In this document: in pieces, positions 50,634 through 60,296 of the stretch
Layout of the letters: each line of letters begins with the position of its first letter
Numbering within the stretch: the first letter of the stretch is position 1
Assembly: GCA_020073645.1 (NCBI GenBank)
Contig: JAIQET010000002.1
Coordinates: 62,001 to 126,000 of the forward strand
From: Terriglobia bacterium
Lineage (GTDB): Bacteria > Acidobacteriota > Terriglobia > Terriglobales > Acidobacteriaceae
Reading direction: 5' to 3'
DNA: 64,000 nt
Position numbers and translations under genes: made by a program
The notes under the pieces: model-generated
The model's database searches: none
What the model was told of the DNA's origin: nothing
What the model saw: the letters and a program-made list of their open reading frames with translations, nothing else

Positions 50634-52481
50634 CTACTGCAACGCCGCCTGGGTCAGTTTGACCGCGCACCGGGCGTTGGCGCACGTGCCCACGTTCACC
50701 GTGGTGAGCGTACTGAAATACACGCTCGAAGCCTGCGCGGCCAGGCTGTCGTTATCAACGATCACCCCGCTGATCCCGCCCGGATAGTTCACGAAATTGA
50801 GCGCCGCCGGAATCGAGCCCGTGCTGATGTCGTTGGTGATGACGTATCCGTTGACCGGATCCACTAACCCGCTAACCAGCAGATCATGGTGGCCTGCCAC
50901 CCCTCCCAGATTGAGGTTCGGATTGTAAAACTCGTTGTAAGGAGTGCAGGCGACACCGGCCGCATTCAAGCGCTGCAGCATGCCGGTGGGAGTCGAATCC
51001 ATGACCGGATACGACGCAAACCCGATCCAGTAATGGTACGGATTCGTATTCCCGGGCCCGGTGCCACACAGGAACAGCTCACCCGTGCTGGGATCATTGC
51101 CCCAATAACTGTCGTCGAAGGTACCGCTATGCAGATCCACACTGCCACTGCCGAGGCCCACGCTACCTCGTCCCACGTGAACGCGCACCAGTCCGGTGAG
51201 GTCCTGGTTCATCTGGGCCACGACCGCGCTGGCGCCGGGCGTCCCGTCATTGCCGGAAAATGCAAAGATTTTCTGGCTGGCCCCGCTGGCATCCAGGATC
51301 ACCGAATCGGGTATCCCAAACGCACCTCCACTGGCGGTGCACGGACTGGGGGTGCCGGTGCGTCCGGGTGGATTGGTCGTCGTGCAGCCGCCCCCGCCGA
51401 TCATCATGGGGCCGGCAAAAAGGCTGGGTGTCGATCCGGACGCGTTGATCACCCAGATCTCACCCAACTGGTCACCCATGAACAGCAGTCCGTTGGGACT
51501 GTTATAGACCGGGCCATTCGGCTTGGGCTGAGATCCCCCCGAACCGGCCACCGGCAGGGTGAAAGTCCAATCGACCGTGGGATTGCTGTTTAGCGCACAC
51601 TTGAACACGCAACTCATTCGGTAGATCTTCCCGTCATCGCTGGCGACGAAGGCCTTGTCCGAGGCGTAATCCACCCAGGGAGACGCCAGACTGGCTGTGA
51701 TCGTGGCGGAAAAGGTGAGCGACTTCAAGCAGGAAGTGGCCGCGGTGCAATTCGGTGGCTTGGTCGGAGTCGTTGCCGAGTTGACCGTGCCCTGTCCGGC
51801 GTGCCACGTAAGGATGTGAAACACGGCTGAACTGGTGCCGCTCTCGACGTATGCGACCTTGGTGCCGTCCAATGAGATCGTCACTGCAGTGCGTACAGCG
51901 CCGCCCGCCGCCGTGGTTCCGTTATACGCCCAGTTCACCGTCGGATTGGCGCCACACAGGCCAGATGGATTGCCGCTGTAGAGGTTATTGATTCCTACCA
52001 GGTTCGCCTGGCCTAGATTGGCGGCCACCACATTCAACCCGAACACCACATAGTCCTTGGTGCAGTCGGGCGTTCCATTGGTGTCGAACCCGTACTTGGC
52101 AGGAAACATGTTCGCCGCCACAGTGCCGTTGCCCAGGCTTACGCTCCAGTCAATCTTCATGTTCTTTCGATCCGTACCACCACCCCCGTCGATCCACTTA
52201 CGCGTGGGCGGTACCAGGATTGGGGACGGCAGCTCCCCCGGGTCGTCGTGACGCATGATCAGGTTGCGCTCTACTAGATGGAAGAGAATGCGCGGATCCG
52301 CCTGGGCCGCCCGCAAGTTGGCAGCATCCAACCCGCCGCTGACAGCAATATGGTGGGAGGTCCAATCTAAGACGTGCCCAACGTGCTCCTGTGGAACCTG
52401 GTTCGACTGCTGGGCGGCGGCAGCCACGGTGCAACAGGCCACAAAAGCCGCCACTTGCAGGTGACGCATCCCGAAGGACAT
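50634..52481 (-). CDS. Large secreted propeller-like protein, function unknown
   Basis: The 615-residue protein has a signal peptide (VAAFVACCTVAAAAQQ) and many short beta-type segments with Cys pairs (for example GTPDCTKDYVVFGLNVVAAN, KPPNCTAATSCLKSLTFSAT, DGKIYRMSCVFKCALNSNPT), consistent with a disulfide-rich beta-propeller or repeat domain. KVAYVESG and KAFVASDDGKIYR resemble propeller blades. No family name is certain. It has a GAGG site upstream and probably acts outside the cell. Confidence 0.75.
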   Translation of the reverse strand: MSFGMRHLQVAAFVACCTVAAAAQQSNQVPQEHVGHVLDWTSHHIAVSGGLDAANLRAAQADPRILFHLVERNLIMRHDDPGELPSPILVPPTRKWIDGGGGTDRKNMKIDWSVSLGNGTVAANMFPAKYGFDTNGTPDCTKDYVVFGLNVVAANLGQANLVGINNLYSGNPSGLCGANPTVNWAYNGTTAAGGAVRTAVTISLDGTKVAYVESGTSSAVFHILTWHAGQGTVNSATTPTKPPNCTAATSCLKSLTFSATITASLASPWVDYASDKAFVASDDGKIYRMSCVFKCALNSNPTVDWTFTLPVAGSGGSQPKPNGPVYNSPNGLLFMGDQLGEIWVINASGSTPSLFAGPMMIGGGGCTTTNPPGRTGTPSPCTASGGAFGIPDSVILDASGASQKIFAFSGNDGTPGASAVVAQMNQDLTGLVRVHVGRGSVGLGSGSVDLHSGTFDDSYWGNDPSTGELFLCGTGPGNTNPYHYWIGFASYPVMDSTPTGMLQRLNAAGVACTPYNEFYNPNLNLGGVAGHHDLLVSGLVDPVNGYVITNDISTGSIPAALNFVNYPGGISGVIVDNDSLAAQASSVYFSTLTTVNVGTCANARCAVKLTQAALQ

Positions 52482-52698
52482 AAAGCCTCGCAGAACAATG
52501 AAGGATTTACGGTTTCAACATCAAGTAATTGTAAGGTGAGCCGTGGGCAGGTCTTGGTTACTAGCGGACAAGGCGTACTCACTTAGGTAATTGCCACAAG
52601 AGTACGTCGGTACGCCGCAGGATTCATGGCAGGGCTGGGAGAGTAGGGATTTCGCACTGCAAAAACCCTCCCAACCCACAGGTTCCGAAGGGTTTCTC

Positions 52699-52727
52699 AC
52701 TACTCGGTACGCGGTACTCGGTCCTCG
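52699..52727. repeat. Short tandem GGTACTCG-type repeat
   Basis: Imperfect GTACTCGG/GTACGCGG units immediately follow the stop of the aminotransferase gene. They resemble the repeat at 281-309. Confidence 0.55.
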
Positions 52728-54023
52728 CTAGACGTGCGCCGGTTGCGTCACTTCCTGCAGTGCCGCAGCGAAGGCGCCGATCGCCTGATTGACCTGCTGG
52801 CGAGTGATGATCAGCGGCGGTTGGAAGCGGATCACGTTTCCGTAAACCCCTCCCACTCCCACCAGCACCCCTTGGCGAAGCAAGGCACCGCGAATCGCAT
52901 CCGCCTCCGACGTTGCTGGCGTGAGCTTTTCATCCTTCACCAGCTCCACGCCGATCATCAGACCCGCGCCACGCACCTCCCCGATGAGCGGGTTCTGCTT
53001 CTGCAGCTCTCGCAGCTGGGCCATGGCGTAGTTGCCGGTTTCCGCCGCGCGTGCGGGAAGATTCTCCTTCTCCAGGAACTCGATGTTGGCCAGCGCCGCC
53101 GCGCAGGAGATGGGATTGCCGCCGAACGTGGAAAGATGGTCGCCGGGCTTGAACGCCGCCGCAATCTCGGGACGCGTGGTAAATGCACTCAGCGGGAACC
53201 CGTCGGCAATGCCTTTCGCGGTAACCAGGATGTCAGGCTCCACCCCATAGTGTTCGATGGCGAACATCTTCCCGCAGCGGCCAAACCCGGACTGCACTTC
53301 GTCGGCGATGAAGAGAATCCCATGCTGGTCGAGAACCTTCTTGACCTCTCTGAAGTAGTTCGGCGGCGGCACGATGATGCCGCCCTCGCCCATCACAGGC
53401 TCGGCAATGAACGCAGCCACGTCCCCAGAGGTAGTGAACCGGATCACGTCTTCAATCGCCCGAGCGCACTGCCGTCCGCATTCCTCCGGATCGTTCCGCC
53501 ACTGCGAGCGGTAAGCGTACGGGGCGGGAGCAAAGGTCACTCCCGGGGCATAAGGGCCGCCGCGCTTCTTGCGTCCCATGTTGCCGGTGACGCTGAGCGC
53601 ACCCCAACTGCGCCCATGGAAACTGGCGTGCAGCGCGATGAACTCGTGCTTCCCGGTGTAGAGCCGAGCCAGCTTCATCGCGCCTTCAATGGCTTCTGCG
53701 CCGCCGTTGCCGAAGAAAGTCTTGGTCAAGCCGCGCGGCGCGATGTGGGCGAGCTTCTCTGCGAGGTCCGCCACCGGCTGCACGTGATAGATGTACGATG
53801 AGCAGTGCACCAGCTTCTCCATCTGCGCCTTGGCGGCGGCAATAATCTGTGGATTGCAGTGCCCCGCGTTGACCACGGAAATTCCAGCGAAGCAATCCAG
53901 ATATTCGCGCCCGTTGATGTCGGTGACGGTCGCGCCGCTGGCGTGATCGATGACGATGGGCACCACCGACTTCATGAAGCCGGTCATCACGTAGTCTTTG
54001 TATTTCTGAATAGTGTCAGACAT
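52728..54023 (-). CDS. Class III aminotransferase, AGXT2/beta-alanine type
   Basis: The 431-residue PLP enzyme has the class III pattern: FFGNGGAEAIEGAMKLARLY, the ASFHGRSWGALSVTGN loop, LFIADEVQSGFGRCGKMFAI (Asp contacting PLP) and DILVTAKGIADGFPLSAF with the Schiff-base Lys. It resembles alanine-glyoxylate aminotransferase 2 or omega-amino-acid transaminases. It is the last gene of a cluster that includes a methylmalonate-semialdehyde dehydrogenase, the enzyme that would accept its semialdehyde product (malonate or methylmalonate semialdehyde). The substrate is inferred from this context. Confidence 0.9.
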   Translation of the reverse strand: MSDTIQKYKDYVMTGFMKSVVPIVIDHASGATVTDINGREYLDCFAGISVVNAGHCNPQIIAAAKAQMEKLVHCSSYIYHVQPVADLAEKLAHIAPRGLTKTFFGNGGAEAIEGAMKLARLYTGKHEFIALHASFHGRSWGALSVTGNMGRKKRGGPYAPGVTFAPAPYAYRSQWRNDPEECGRQCARAIEDVIRFTTSGDVAAFIAEPVMGEGGIIVPPPNYFREVKKVLDQHGILFIADEVQSGFGRCGKMFAIEHYGVEPDILVTAKGIADGFPLSAFTTRPEIAAAFKPGDHLSTFGGNPISCAAALANIEFLEKENLPARAAETGNYAMAQLRELQKQNPLIGEVRGAGLMIGVELVKDEKLTPATSEADAIRGALLRQGVLVGVGGVYGNVIRFQPPLIITRQQVNQAIGAFAAALQEVTQPAHV

Positions 54024-54042
54024 GAATAAGTCTTTCCCCCAA

Positions 54043-54103
54043 TGTCATCCTGAGCGGAGCATGAAGTCCAGTGAAGCGGACTTCATGCGGAGTCGAAGGA
54101 CCC
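54043..54103. repeat. GTCATCCTGAGC-type repeat with hairpin
   Basis: This is a unit of the widely seen type GTCATCCTGAGCGGAGC, then an 11-bp perfect hairpin (GCATGAAGTCC ... GGACTTCATGC at 54059-54088), then AGTCGAAGGACCCC. It lies between two catabolic genes. A related inverted pair is at 60177-60254. Confidence 0.7.
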
Positions 54104-54155
54104 CGACGCTGCCCGTATCCACCACAAGCGGGTCAAGGCATTCTCCCCAAAATGC

Positions 54156-55646
54156 TCAAAACTTCCGCGAGTGCTCCTTCGCCCAGCGCTCGATCACAAC
54201 TTTTTTCTCGGTGTAGAACTCGACCGCGTCGCGCCCCTGCCCATGCATGACGCCGAAGAAGCTGTCCTTCCAGCCGCTGAACGGGAAATATGCCATTGGC
54301 GCCGCTACGCCGATGTTGATCCCGATATTCCCGGCGGGCGCCTCATAGCGGAAGCGGCGCGCTGCCGATCCGCTCGAAGTAAACAGCGACGCCTGGTTGC
54401 CGTACGCGCTGCGTTCGAGAAATGCCAGCGCCTCGTCCATGTCGTCGGCGTGAACCAGGCTCAGCACCGGGCCGAAGATTTCGGTATCGGCCAGTTCACT
54501 CGTAGGCGACACGCCATCCAGCACGGTCGGCTTCACGAAGGTGCCCGCCTCGCACTTCGGAATCCTGGCGCCGCGTCCGTCGAGCAGCACCTTGGCTCCC
54601 TGCTTCTCGCCCGCGCCAATCAGCGACTCGATCCGCGACTTGCTCTGCGGCGTAATCACCGGCCCCATCTGAACGCCGTCGTCCAGCCCGTTCCCTACCC
54701 GTAGCTTCGACGCCGCATCCGTGATGGAATCGCGAAATGTCTTTTGCGCCTCTCCGACCGTCACCGCGACCGAGACCGCCAGGCAGCGCTGCCCTGCACA
54801 CCCAAACGCGCTATCCGAGATGATCTGGGTCGCCATCTGCATGTCGGCGTCGGGCAGAATGATGACGTGGTTCTTGGCGCCACCCTGGCACTGCGCCCGC
54901 TTGCCATTGGCTCCGGCCCGCGCGTATACGTACTTGGCCACTGGTGTTGAACCCACGAAGCTGATCGCCCGCACCTTGGGATGGTCGAGCAGCGCGTCCA
55001 CCGCGGCTTTCCCGCCGTTTACCAGGTTCACCACGCCCTTGGGCAATCCACACTGTTCCAGCAACTCAAATGCCCGCCGCATAGTGAGCGGCACGCGCTC
55101 CGAAGGCTTCAGGATGAACGTATTGCCGCAGGCAATCGCATAAGGCAGGAACCAGAAAGGAATCATCCCCGGAAAGTTGAACGGCGTGATCGCCGCCACC
55201 ACGCCCAGCGGCTGGCGAATCATGGTTTCGTCAATGCCGCGCGCCACGTCTTCCAGGTTGTAGCCTTGCATCATCGTCGGGATGCCACAGGCCACTTCGA
55301 CGTTCTCAATCGCCCGGCGCAACTCGGCTTTACCCTCGGCAAAAGTCTTGCCGTTTTCCTGGGTGAGGATGCGGCCCAGTCCGTCAACGTGCTCTTCCAG
55401 GAGTTGCTTCAGCTTGAACAGCGGCTGGATGCGGTCTTCCGGCGGCGTCCGCCGCCATTCGGGATAAGCGGCCGCGGCAGCCTCGATCGCACGACTGACT
55501 TCGGCGGCATCGGTCAGGGGCACGCGGGCCAAGACCTCACCCGTGGCGGGATTGACGACGTCCTGCCAGGCAGTAGCGCTGGACTCGGTCCATTGTCCAT
55601 TGATGTAGTTCGTGAGCTTGGTAGCGGCTGGAGTAGCGACAGTCAT
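54156..55646 (-). CDS. mmsA: CoA-acylating methylmalonate-semialdehyde dehydrogenase
   Basis: The 496-residue aldehyde dehydrogenase has the MMSDH traits: [20 protein letters not shown], the KPSERVPLT region, [20 protein letters not shown], the [14 protein letters not shown] segment and the catalytic Cys in [12 protein letters not shown]. It converts malonate or methylmalonate semialdehyde to acetyl- or propionyl-CoA. Two aminotransferase genes flank it in the same operon, consistent with degradation of beta-alanine or beta-aminoisobutyrate. Confidence 0.93.
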   Translation of the reverse strand: MTVATPAATKLTNYINGQWTESSATAWQDVVNPATGEVLARVPLTDAAEVSRAIEAAAAAYPEWRRTPPEDRIQPLFKLKQLLEEHVDGLGRILTQENGKTFAEGKAELRRAIENVEVACGIPTMMQGYNLEDVARGIDETMIRQPLGVVAAITPFNFPGMIPFWFLPYAIACGNTFILKPSERVPLTMRRAFELLEQCGLPKGVVNLVNGGKAAVDALLDHPKVRAISFVGSTPVAKYVYARAGANGKRAQCQGGAKNHVIILPDADMQMATQIISDSAFGCAGQRCLAVSVAVTVGEAQKTFRDSITDAASKLRVGNGLDDGVQMGPVITPQSKSRIESLIGAGEKQGAKVLLDGRGARIPKCEAGTFVKPTVLDGVSPTSELADTEIFGPVLSLVHADDMDEALAFLERSAYGNQASLFTSSGSAARRFRYEAPAGNIGINIGVAAPMAYFPFSGWKDSFFGVMHGQGRDAVEFYTEKKVVIERWAKEHSRKF

Positions 55647-55683
55647 TTGACTCCTCGGAATTCTCAGACGCCTCTCCGGGCGT

Positions 55684-55759
55684 GAGACGTTGCAAGCAAC
55701 GCCTCTACAGAGGCAGGTTCTGCTTCCACATCCGTAGAGACGCAGCTTGCTGCGTCTCT
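55684..55759. repeat. Two hairpin repeats, GAGACGTTGCAAGCAACG and GTAGAGACGCAGCTTGCTGCG types
   Basis: The first palindrome is at 55684-55708 (CGTTGC around CAAG) and the second at 55734-55759 (AGAGACGCAGC with its complement). A short GAGGCAG...CTGCTTC stem lies between them. They occupy the gap between two aminotransferase-cluster genes and could attenuate or process the operon transcript. Confidence 0.65.
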
Positions 55760-55772
55760 GGCGGCCGAATCT

Positions 55773-57137
55773 CTATGCCGGTTGCACGGCCAATGCGCCC
55801 TTCCTTTCGCCCACATGCGCCAGCGCCGCCTCCAGCACATCCAGCCCTTCATCCATTTGCTCGTCCGTAATCACCAGCGGCATCAGCAGCCGAATCACGT
55901 TCCCGTACGACCCCGCCGTAATCGTCACCAGCCCGTGCTCATAGCAGTATTGCGAGACCTGCTTGGTCTCCTCGTCGGCCGGTTGCCGCGTCTCCCGCGA
56001 GCGCACCAGTTCCAGCGCTTGCATGGCGCCCAGGCCCCGCACTTCACCCACCAGTTCCCAGCGGCTCTGCCACTGCTCGGCGCGTTCGCGGAAGCGGTCA
56101 CCCAACGCGTTGGCGCGCGCAGCCAGGTTGTCCCTCTGGATCATGTCAATCACCGCCAGCGCCGCCTCGCACGCCACCGGATTGCCACTGAAGGTCCCGC
56201 CCAATCCGCCTACCCCCGGAGCATCCATGATCTCGGCACGTCCGGTCACCGCCGCCAGCGGCAAACCGCCGCTCAGCGACTTGGCGGTGACAATCATGTC
56301 GGGCGTGAAACTGAAGCGATCGCAGGCAAACATAGCGCCGGCACGTCCAAATCCAGTCTGCACCTCGTCGGCGATCAAGAGGATGCGGTGCTTGTGGCAA
56401 ATCTCCGCCAGGATCGTGTAGAACTCCGCCGGCGGCGTAATGAAGCCGCCCTCGCCCATGATCGGCTCGACGATGACCGCCGCCACCGACTCCGCCGCCA
56501 CCACCCGCTTGAAGGCATCTTCGATGTGCCGCGCGCAGTGCATCTGGCACCCCGGATACTCCAGCTTGTACGAACAACGGAAGCAGTAGGCGAACGGCAC
56601 GCGATAAACATCGCCCGGAAACGGCTCGAACCCCGCCTTATACGGATGCGTCTTGCTGGTCACCGCCATCGCCATGTACGTGCGGCCGTGAAAGGCATCT
56701 TCAAAGCAAAGGACCGCCGGCCGCTTGGTGTAGCAGCGCGCAATCTTGATGGCGTTCTCCACCGCCTCCGCACCCGAGTTGACCAGGAGCGTCTTCTTGG
56801 CAAACCGGCCGGGCGTGAGCATATTCAGGCGCTCAGCCAGATGCACGTAGCTCTCGTACGGCAGCACGTTGAAGCTGGTGTGCAGAAAACGGTCGAGCTG
56901 GCGGCGTACTGCATCGACCACGTCGGGCGCGCGATGCCCGGTGTTAACGCAACCGATGCCGCCGGCAAAGTCGATCAGGCTGTTGCCGTCCACGTCTTCG
57001 ACCACCGCGCCTTCGGCTTTGGCGACGAACACCGGCGTGGCGTGGAAGGCGCCCTGCACCACGGCGGCATTGCGCCGCCGCATTAGCTCCTGCGACCGCG
57101 GTCCGGGAATGGAAGTGCGAAGTTGAATCGTTGCCAT
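55773..57137 (-). CDS. gabT: 4-aminobutyrate-type class III aminotransferase
   Basis: The 454-residue protein has the GabT pattern: LVNSGAEAVENAIKIARCYT, AFHGRTYMAMAVTSKT, LLIADEVQTGFGRAGAMFAC, DMIVTAKSLSGGLPLAAVTG with the PLP Lys, and LGGTFSGNPVACEAALAV. It transfers the amino group of GABA or related omega-amino acids to 2-oxoglutarate. It overlaps closely with the upstream aldehyde dehydrogenase (one base between them), so the two are probably coupled. GABA specificity is inferred from motifs and context. Confidence 0.88.
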   Translation of the reverse strand: MATIQLRTSIPGPRSQELMRRRNAAVVQGAFHATPVFVAKAEGAVVEDVDGNSLIDFAGGIGCVNTGHRAPDVVDAVRRQLDRFLHTSFNVLPYESYVHLAERLNMLTPGRFAKKTLLVNSGAEAVENAIKIARCYTKRPAVLCFEDAFHGRTYMAMAVTSKTHPYKAGFEPFPGDVYRVPFAYCFRCSYKLEYPGCQMHCARHIEDAFKRVVAAESVAAVIVEPIMGEGGFITPPAEFYTILAEICHKHRILLIADEVQTGFGRAGAMFACDRFSFTPDMIVTAKSLSGGLPLAAVTGRAEIMDAPGVGGLGGTFSGNPVACEAALAVIDMIQRDNLAARANALGDRFRERAEQWQSRWELVGEVRGLGAMQALELVRSRETRQPADEETKQVSQYCYEHGLVTITAGSYGNVIRLLMPLVITDEQMDEGLDVLEAALAHVGERKGALAVQPA

Positions 57138-57138
57138 C

Positions 57139-58620
57139 TCAGTACCACCCGATGGGTGCCTCGTTCAGGTTAATGTGGACTTGCTTGGTCTCGAGATATT
57201 CTTCGATGCCCCAGGGACCAAGCTCACGCCCGAAGCCTGATTGTTTGTATCCGCCCCACGGCGCCTCCACGTACGTCGGCTGCATGTGGTTCACCCACAC
57301 AATGCCGGCACGCAGCGCCTTGACCGCGCGAAAGGCCTTGAAGATGTCACGTGTCCAGACCGCCGCCGCCAGCCCGTAGGGGGAGTCGTTGGCAATCTTC
57401 ACCGCGTCTTTTTCATCTTCGAACGGAATCACCGCGGCCACCGGCCCGAAAATCTCTTCGCGAGCGATGCGGGCGCTGTTTGACACGTCATAAAAGATCG
57501 TCGGCTCGACGTAATATCCCTTGGCGAACTTCTCCGCGCGACCCCCGCCGATGGCGACCTTGGCTTCCTTCTTGCCAATCTCCTGGTAGGAGCGCACGCG
57601 CTCGAACTGTTCCTTGCTAACCAGCGGCCCCATCTTGGTGTCGCGATCCAGCGGGGCACCCAGCTTGATTTTCTTCGCCTTCTCGGTCATAGCATCCACA
57701 AACTTCTTGTAGATCGTTTTCTGCACCAGGATGCGGCTTCCTGCGGAACAGACTTCGCCCTGGTTGATGAACACGCCGAACAGCGCGCCATCGATGGCCG
57801 CTTCGAAATCAGCATCGGCAAAGAAAATATTCGGCGACTTGCCGCCCAGTTCGAGCGTGACCCGCTTCACCGTGTCGGCCGCCATCTTCACGATGATCTT
57901 GCCCACGGCCGCGCTGCCCGTGAAGGCAATCTTGTTCACGTCGGGATGCTGCACCAGGGGTGCGCCGCAGGTCTCACCGAACCCGGTGATCACGTTCACC
58001 ACACCCGGCGGCAGACCGACGTCCGCCAGCCAGTTGGCCATCTCCAGCGCGGTGATGGGCGTCTGCTCGGCAGGTTTCAGGATGCAGGTGCATCCTGCTG
58101 CCAACGCCGGCGCCAGCTTCCACGCCCCCATCAGCAGCGGGTAGTTCCACGGAATAATCTGCCCCGCCACCCCGATCGGTTCCTTGAGCGTCAGATTCAT
58201 GGCGTTATCGGGCACCGGGTTCACGTATCCCAATATCTTCGTCGCCAGCCCGCCGTAATACTCAAAGCAGGTCGCTACGTCGGCAATGTCGTACTCCGCC
58301 TCAACGATCGGCTTGCCGCAGTTGCGCGCTTCCAGTTCGGCCAGCTTAGCGGCGTTCTGCCGAATCTTGTCCGCCAGCCGAAACAAAACTCGCCCCCGCT
58401 CCTGCGCAGTGGTCGTGGCCCAGGGGCCATCCTCAAATGCGGCCTTGGCCGCCGCGACCGCGCGGTTCACGTCCTCAGCATTGGCCTCAGGAACTTGGGC
58501 GATGACCTCCTCGGTCGCCGGATCATAGACCGGAAACGTCTTGCTCGACTGGCTGTCCACCCACTCGCCATTGATGTACATCTGATAAGTGCGTACTTCC
58601 GTCTTAACTCCACCTGGCAT
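57139..58620 (-). CDS. NAD(P)-dependent aldehyde dehydrogenase
   Basis: The 493-residue ALDH has VAGQIIPWNYPLLMGAWKLA, LKPAEQTPITALEMANWL, GSAAVGKIIVKMAADTVKRV, the Glu in VTLELGGKSPN and the catalytic Cys in QGEVCSAGSR. It is like betaine- or aminobutyraldehyde-type enzymes and could oxidise succinate semialdehyde or an aminoaldehyde. A CGGAGG site precedes the ATG. The start region lies beside three hairpin repeats (58630-58699). Confidence 0.92.
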   Translation of the reverse strand: MPGGVKTEVRTYQMYINGEWVDSQSSKTFPVYDPATEEVIAQVPEANAEDVNRAVAAAKAAFEDGPWATTTAQERGRVLFRLADKIRQNAAKLAELEARNCGKPIVEAEYDIADVATCFEYYGGLATKILGYVNPVPDNAMNLTLKEPIGVAGQIIPWNYPLLMGAWKLAPALAAGCTCILKPAEQTPITALEMANWLADVGLPPGVVNVITGFGETCGAPLVQHPDVNKIAFTGSAAVGKIIVKMAADTVKRVTLELGGKSPNIFFADADFEAAIDGALFGVFINQGEVCSAGSRILVQKTIYKKFVDAMTEKAKKIKLGAPLDRDTKMGPLVSKEQFERVRSYQEIGKKEAKVAIGGGRAEKFAKGYYVEPTIFYDVSNSARIAREEIFGPVAAVIPFEDEKDAVKIANDSPYGLAAAVWTRDIFKAFRAVKALRAGIVWVNHMQPTYVEAPWGGYKQSGFGRELGPWGIEEYLETKQVHINLNEAPIGWY

Positions 58621-58629
58621 AAGACCTCC

Positions 58630-58651
58630 GTAGCGCCGGCGTCCCGCCGGC
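58630..58651. repeat. GCGCCGGCGTCCCG-type palindromic repeat
   Basis: Same core as at 40086-40108. It adjoins the ribosome site of the aldehyde dehydrogenase gene. Confidence 0.75.
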
Positions 58652-58655
58652 TGTC

Positions 58656-58699
58656 GCGGGGGCGTCCCGCCCCCGCATTGTGGAGGGCAGGCCCTCCCA
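58656..58699. repeat. Two further GC hairpins (GCGGGGGCGTCCCGCCCCCG and GGAGGGCAGGCCCTCC)
   Basis: The first hairpin is at 58656-58676 and the second at 58681-58699. Together with the repeat at 58630-58651 they form three adjacent stems between two genes of the cluster. Confidence 0.7.
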
Positions 58700-58705
58700 G
58701 GAACC

Positions 58706-60181
58706 TCATCTCACCGAACTGCGCTCGGCCGGACGGGCCAGTTCGCCCTCCTCCGCGCTCACCACCTGCGCCTTCAGGCGGCCATACACAAAGAAGAAGA
58801 ATGCGGCCAGCACCAGAAACGCCAGAGTAATCCCGAACATGGTGACTTCGTATTTCCACACCGAAGTGATCTGTTTCGCCGGAAAGAAGGCGAGCACAAT
58901 CCCCAGCACTGTGGTGATGAAACCCGCCCCGCCCGCGAACAACAGCGTGCCCTTGCCGTAGCGGCCGCCTTCGAGCGGCCCCCTCACGGCGAACTTCAGC
59001 AGCGCGGCAAACACGTACAGGAAAGGCACGAGCTGCAACACCACCGCGAGCGAGAGCATCCTCTGAAAGGCTTCCTGCACGCCTCCGGAAGCGTAAAAGT
59101 TGATGACCACCAGCACCAGCGAAACCAGCGCCTGCACGATCAGCGCCGCGTAAGGTGTTGCATAGCGAGGGTGAATCTTGCCCATCCACGACGGCATGTA
59201 GGAATCCAGCCCGGCAACGAAAGGAATGCGGGCCGAGCCGCCCATCCACGCCGAACCGATGCCGGCGATCGAGATACTCAGCATCACCGCGAACGGTGCG
59301 ATGATCCAGCGCACGCCGACTTCGCCCGCCATGTGGCTGACCGCCTGCACGATGCCTTGCAGCACGCTGATGTCATTCTTGCCCACCGCCACCAGCAGCG
59401 TCAGCGTCGCGCCGATATAGAGCGCTCCCGAGACCACGCCTCCCCAGGCTACAGCTCCAGGAAGCGTGCGCGCCGGATCACGGATCTCGTCTCCCATGAC
59501 CGAGGCCAATTCCAGTCCGACCAGTCCAAAACAGATCACGCCGAAGGAGTTCAGCACGAAACGCGGGTCGGCTGGAATGCGGAAGTCAGCGCCCGTAACC
59601 GTGGTTCCGAAGCGAAGCCACACTGTGATTCCCAGTCCGATCAGCGTGGCTGCCGCGACGAAGGTTCCGATCGCGCCGACATTGTTCAGCCACTTCCCCA
59701 CGCCCAGCCCCACGATGTTCAAGACCGTGAGCAAAGCCAGCAGCACCAGCGACGCCGCCATGGCAAAGTTCTTGTTATCCGCCAGGCCCTCATGACCCTG
59801 GCCCATGGCAAACACCGACACGCCGACGAAATACAGCATCACCGTCGGCACGTACAGCATGTTGTTCGTCCAGTAACACCAGCCGGAGAGAAATCCGTGG
59901 AAATCGCCGAACACTTCCTTCGCCCACAGGTACACGCCGCCTTCGCCGGGATAGCGCTGCGCCAGTTCGATCACTGCGATTCCCTGCGGCCAGAAAAACA
60001 GCGTCAGCGAGATGATCCACAACCAGACCGTGACCCCGCCGTTCGCCGCGATCGACGGCACCACGTTCAGGTTGAACACCGCCACCACAAACAGCAGCAC
60101 CAGGTCCCAGCGTCCGAGGACGCGCTTAAGGTGCGGCTGGTTGTGGTCGCTGGCCAAGTGAACTCCGGTTGTTTTTGTCAT
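58706..60181 (-). CDS. APC-superfamily amino acid permease
   Basis: The 491-residue protein has about 12 membrane segments: WDLVLLFVVAVFNLNVVPSI, ELAQRYPGEGGVYLWAKEVF, FGVICFGLVGLELASVMGDE and others. It is an amino acid/polyamine transporter that probably imports the substrate of the catabolic cluster. The first ATG lies inside a dispersed repeat and has no ribosome site; a TTG at 60157 with GGAG five bases upstream (giving a start MASDHNQPHLKRVLGRW) is an attractive alternative. The annotated ATG is kept because the frame is open. Confidence 0.88.
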   Translation of the reverse strand: MTKTTGVHLASDHNQPHLKRVLGRWDLVLLFVVAVFNLNVVPSIAANGGVTVWLWIISLTLFFWPQGIAVIELAQRYPGEGGVYLWAKEVFGDFHGFLSGWCYWTNNMLYVPTVMLYFVGVSVFAMGQGHEGLADNKNFAMAASLVLLALLTVLNIVGLGVGKWLNNVGAIGTFVAAATLIGLGITVWLRFGTTVTGADFRIPADPRFVLNSFGVICFGLVGLELASVMGDEIRDPARTLPGAVAWGGVVSGALYIGATLTLLVAVGKNDISVLQGIVQAVSHMAGEVGVRWIIAPFAVMLSISIAGIGSAWMGGSARIPFVAGLDSYMPSWMGKIHPRYATPYAALIVQALVSLVLVVINFYASGGVQEAFQRMLSLAVVLQLVPFLYVFAALLKFAVRGPLEGGRYGKGTLLFAGGAGFITTVLGIVLAFFPAKQITSVWKYEVTMFGITLAFLVLAAFFFFVYGRLKAQVVSAEEGELARPAERSSVR

Positions 60182-60254
60182 TCCGAGCGAAGCGAGGAAA
60201 CCCTACTTTCACCGAAATGTTGGGATAGGGATCCTTCGCTTCGCTCAGGATGAC
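60177..60254. repeat. Inverted pair of GTCATCCTGAGC-type repeats
   Basis: A left copy (GTCATTCCGAGCGAAGCGAGG, start 60177) and a right copy in reverse (CCTTCGCTTCGCTCAGGATG, to 60254) form a large imperfect hairpin. The element lies between the permease and the upstream aminotransferase and overlaps the first possible start codon of the permease. Confidence 0.7.
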
Positions 60255-60296
60255 AACCCAAAGGGAGACGGGAGGAGAGCAGCGGCTCCCTCGTCA

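Noticed and set aside
55782..57086. 434-codon plus-strand ORF opposite gabT
   Set aside because: Arg/His-rich shadow of a well-conserved aminotransferase.
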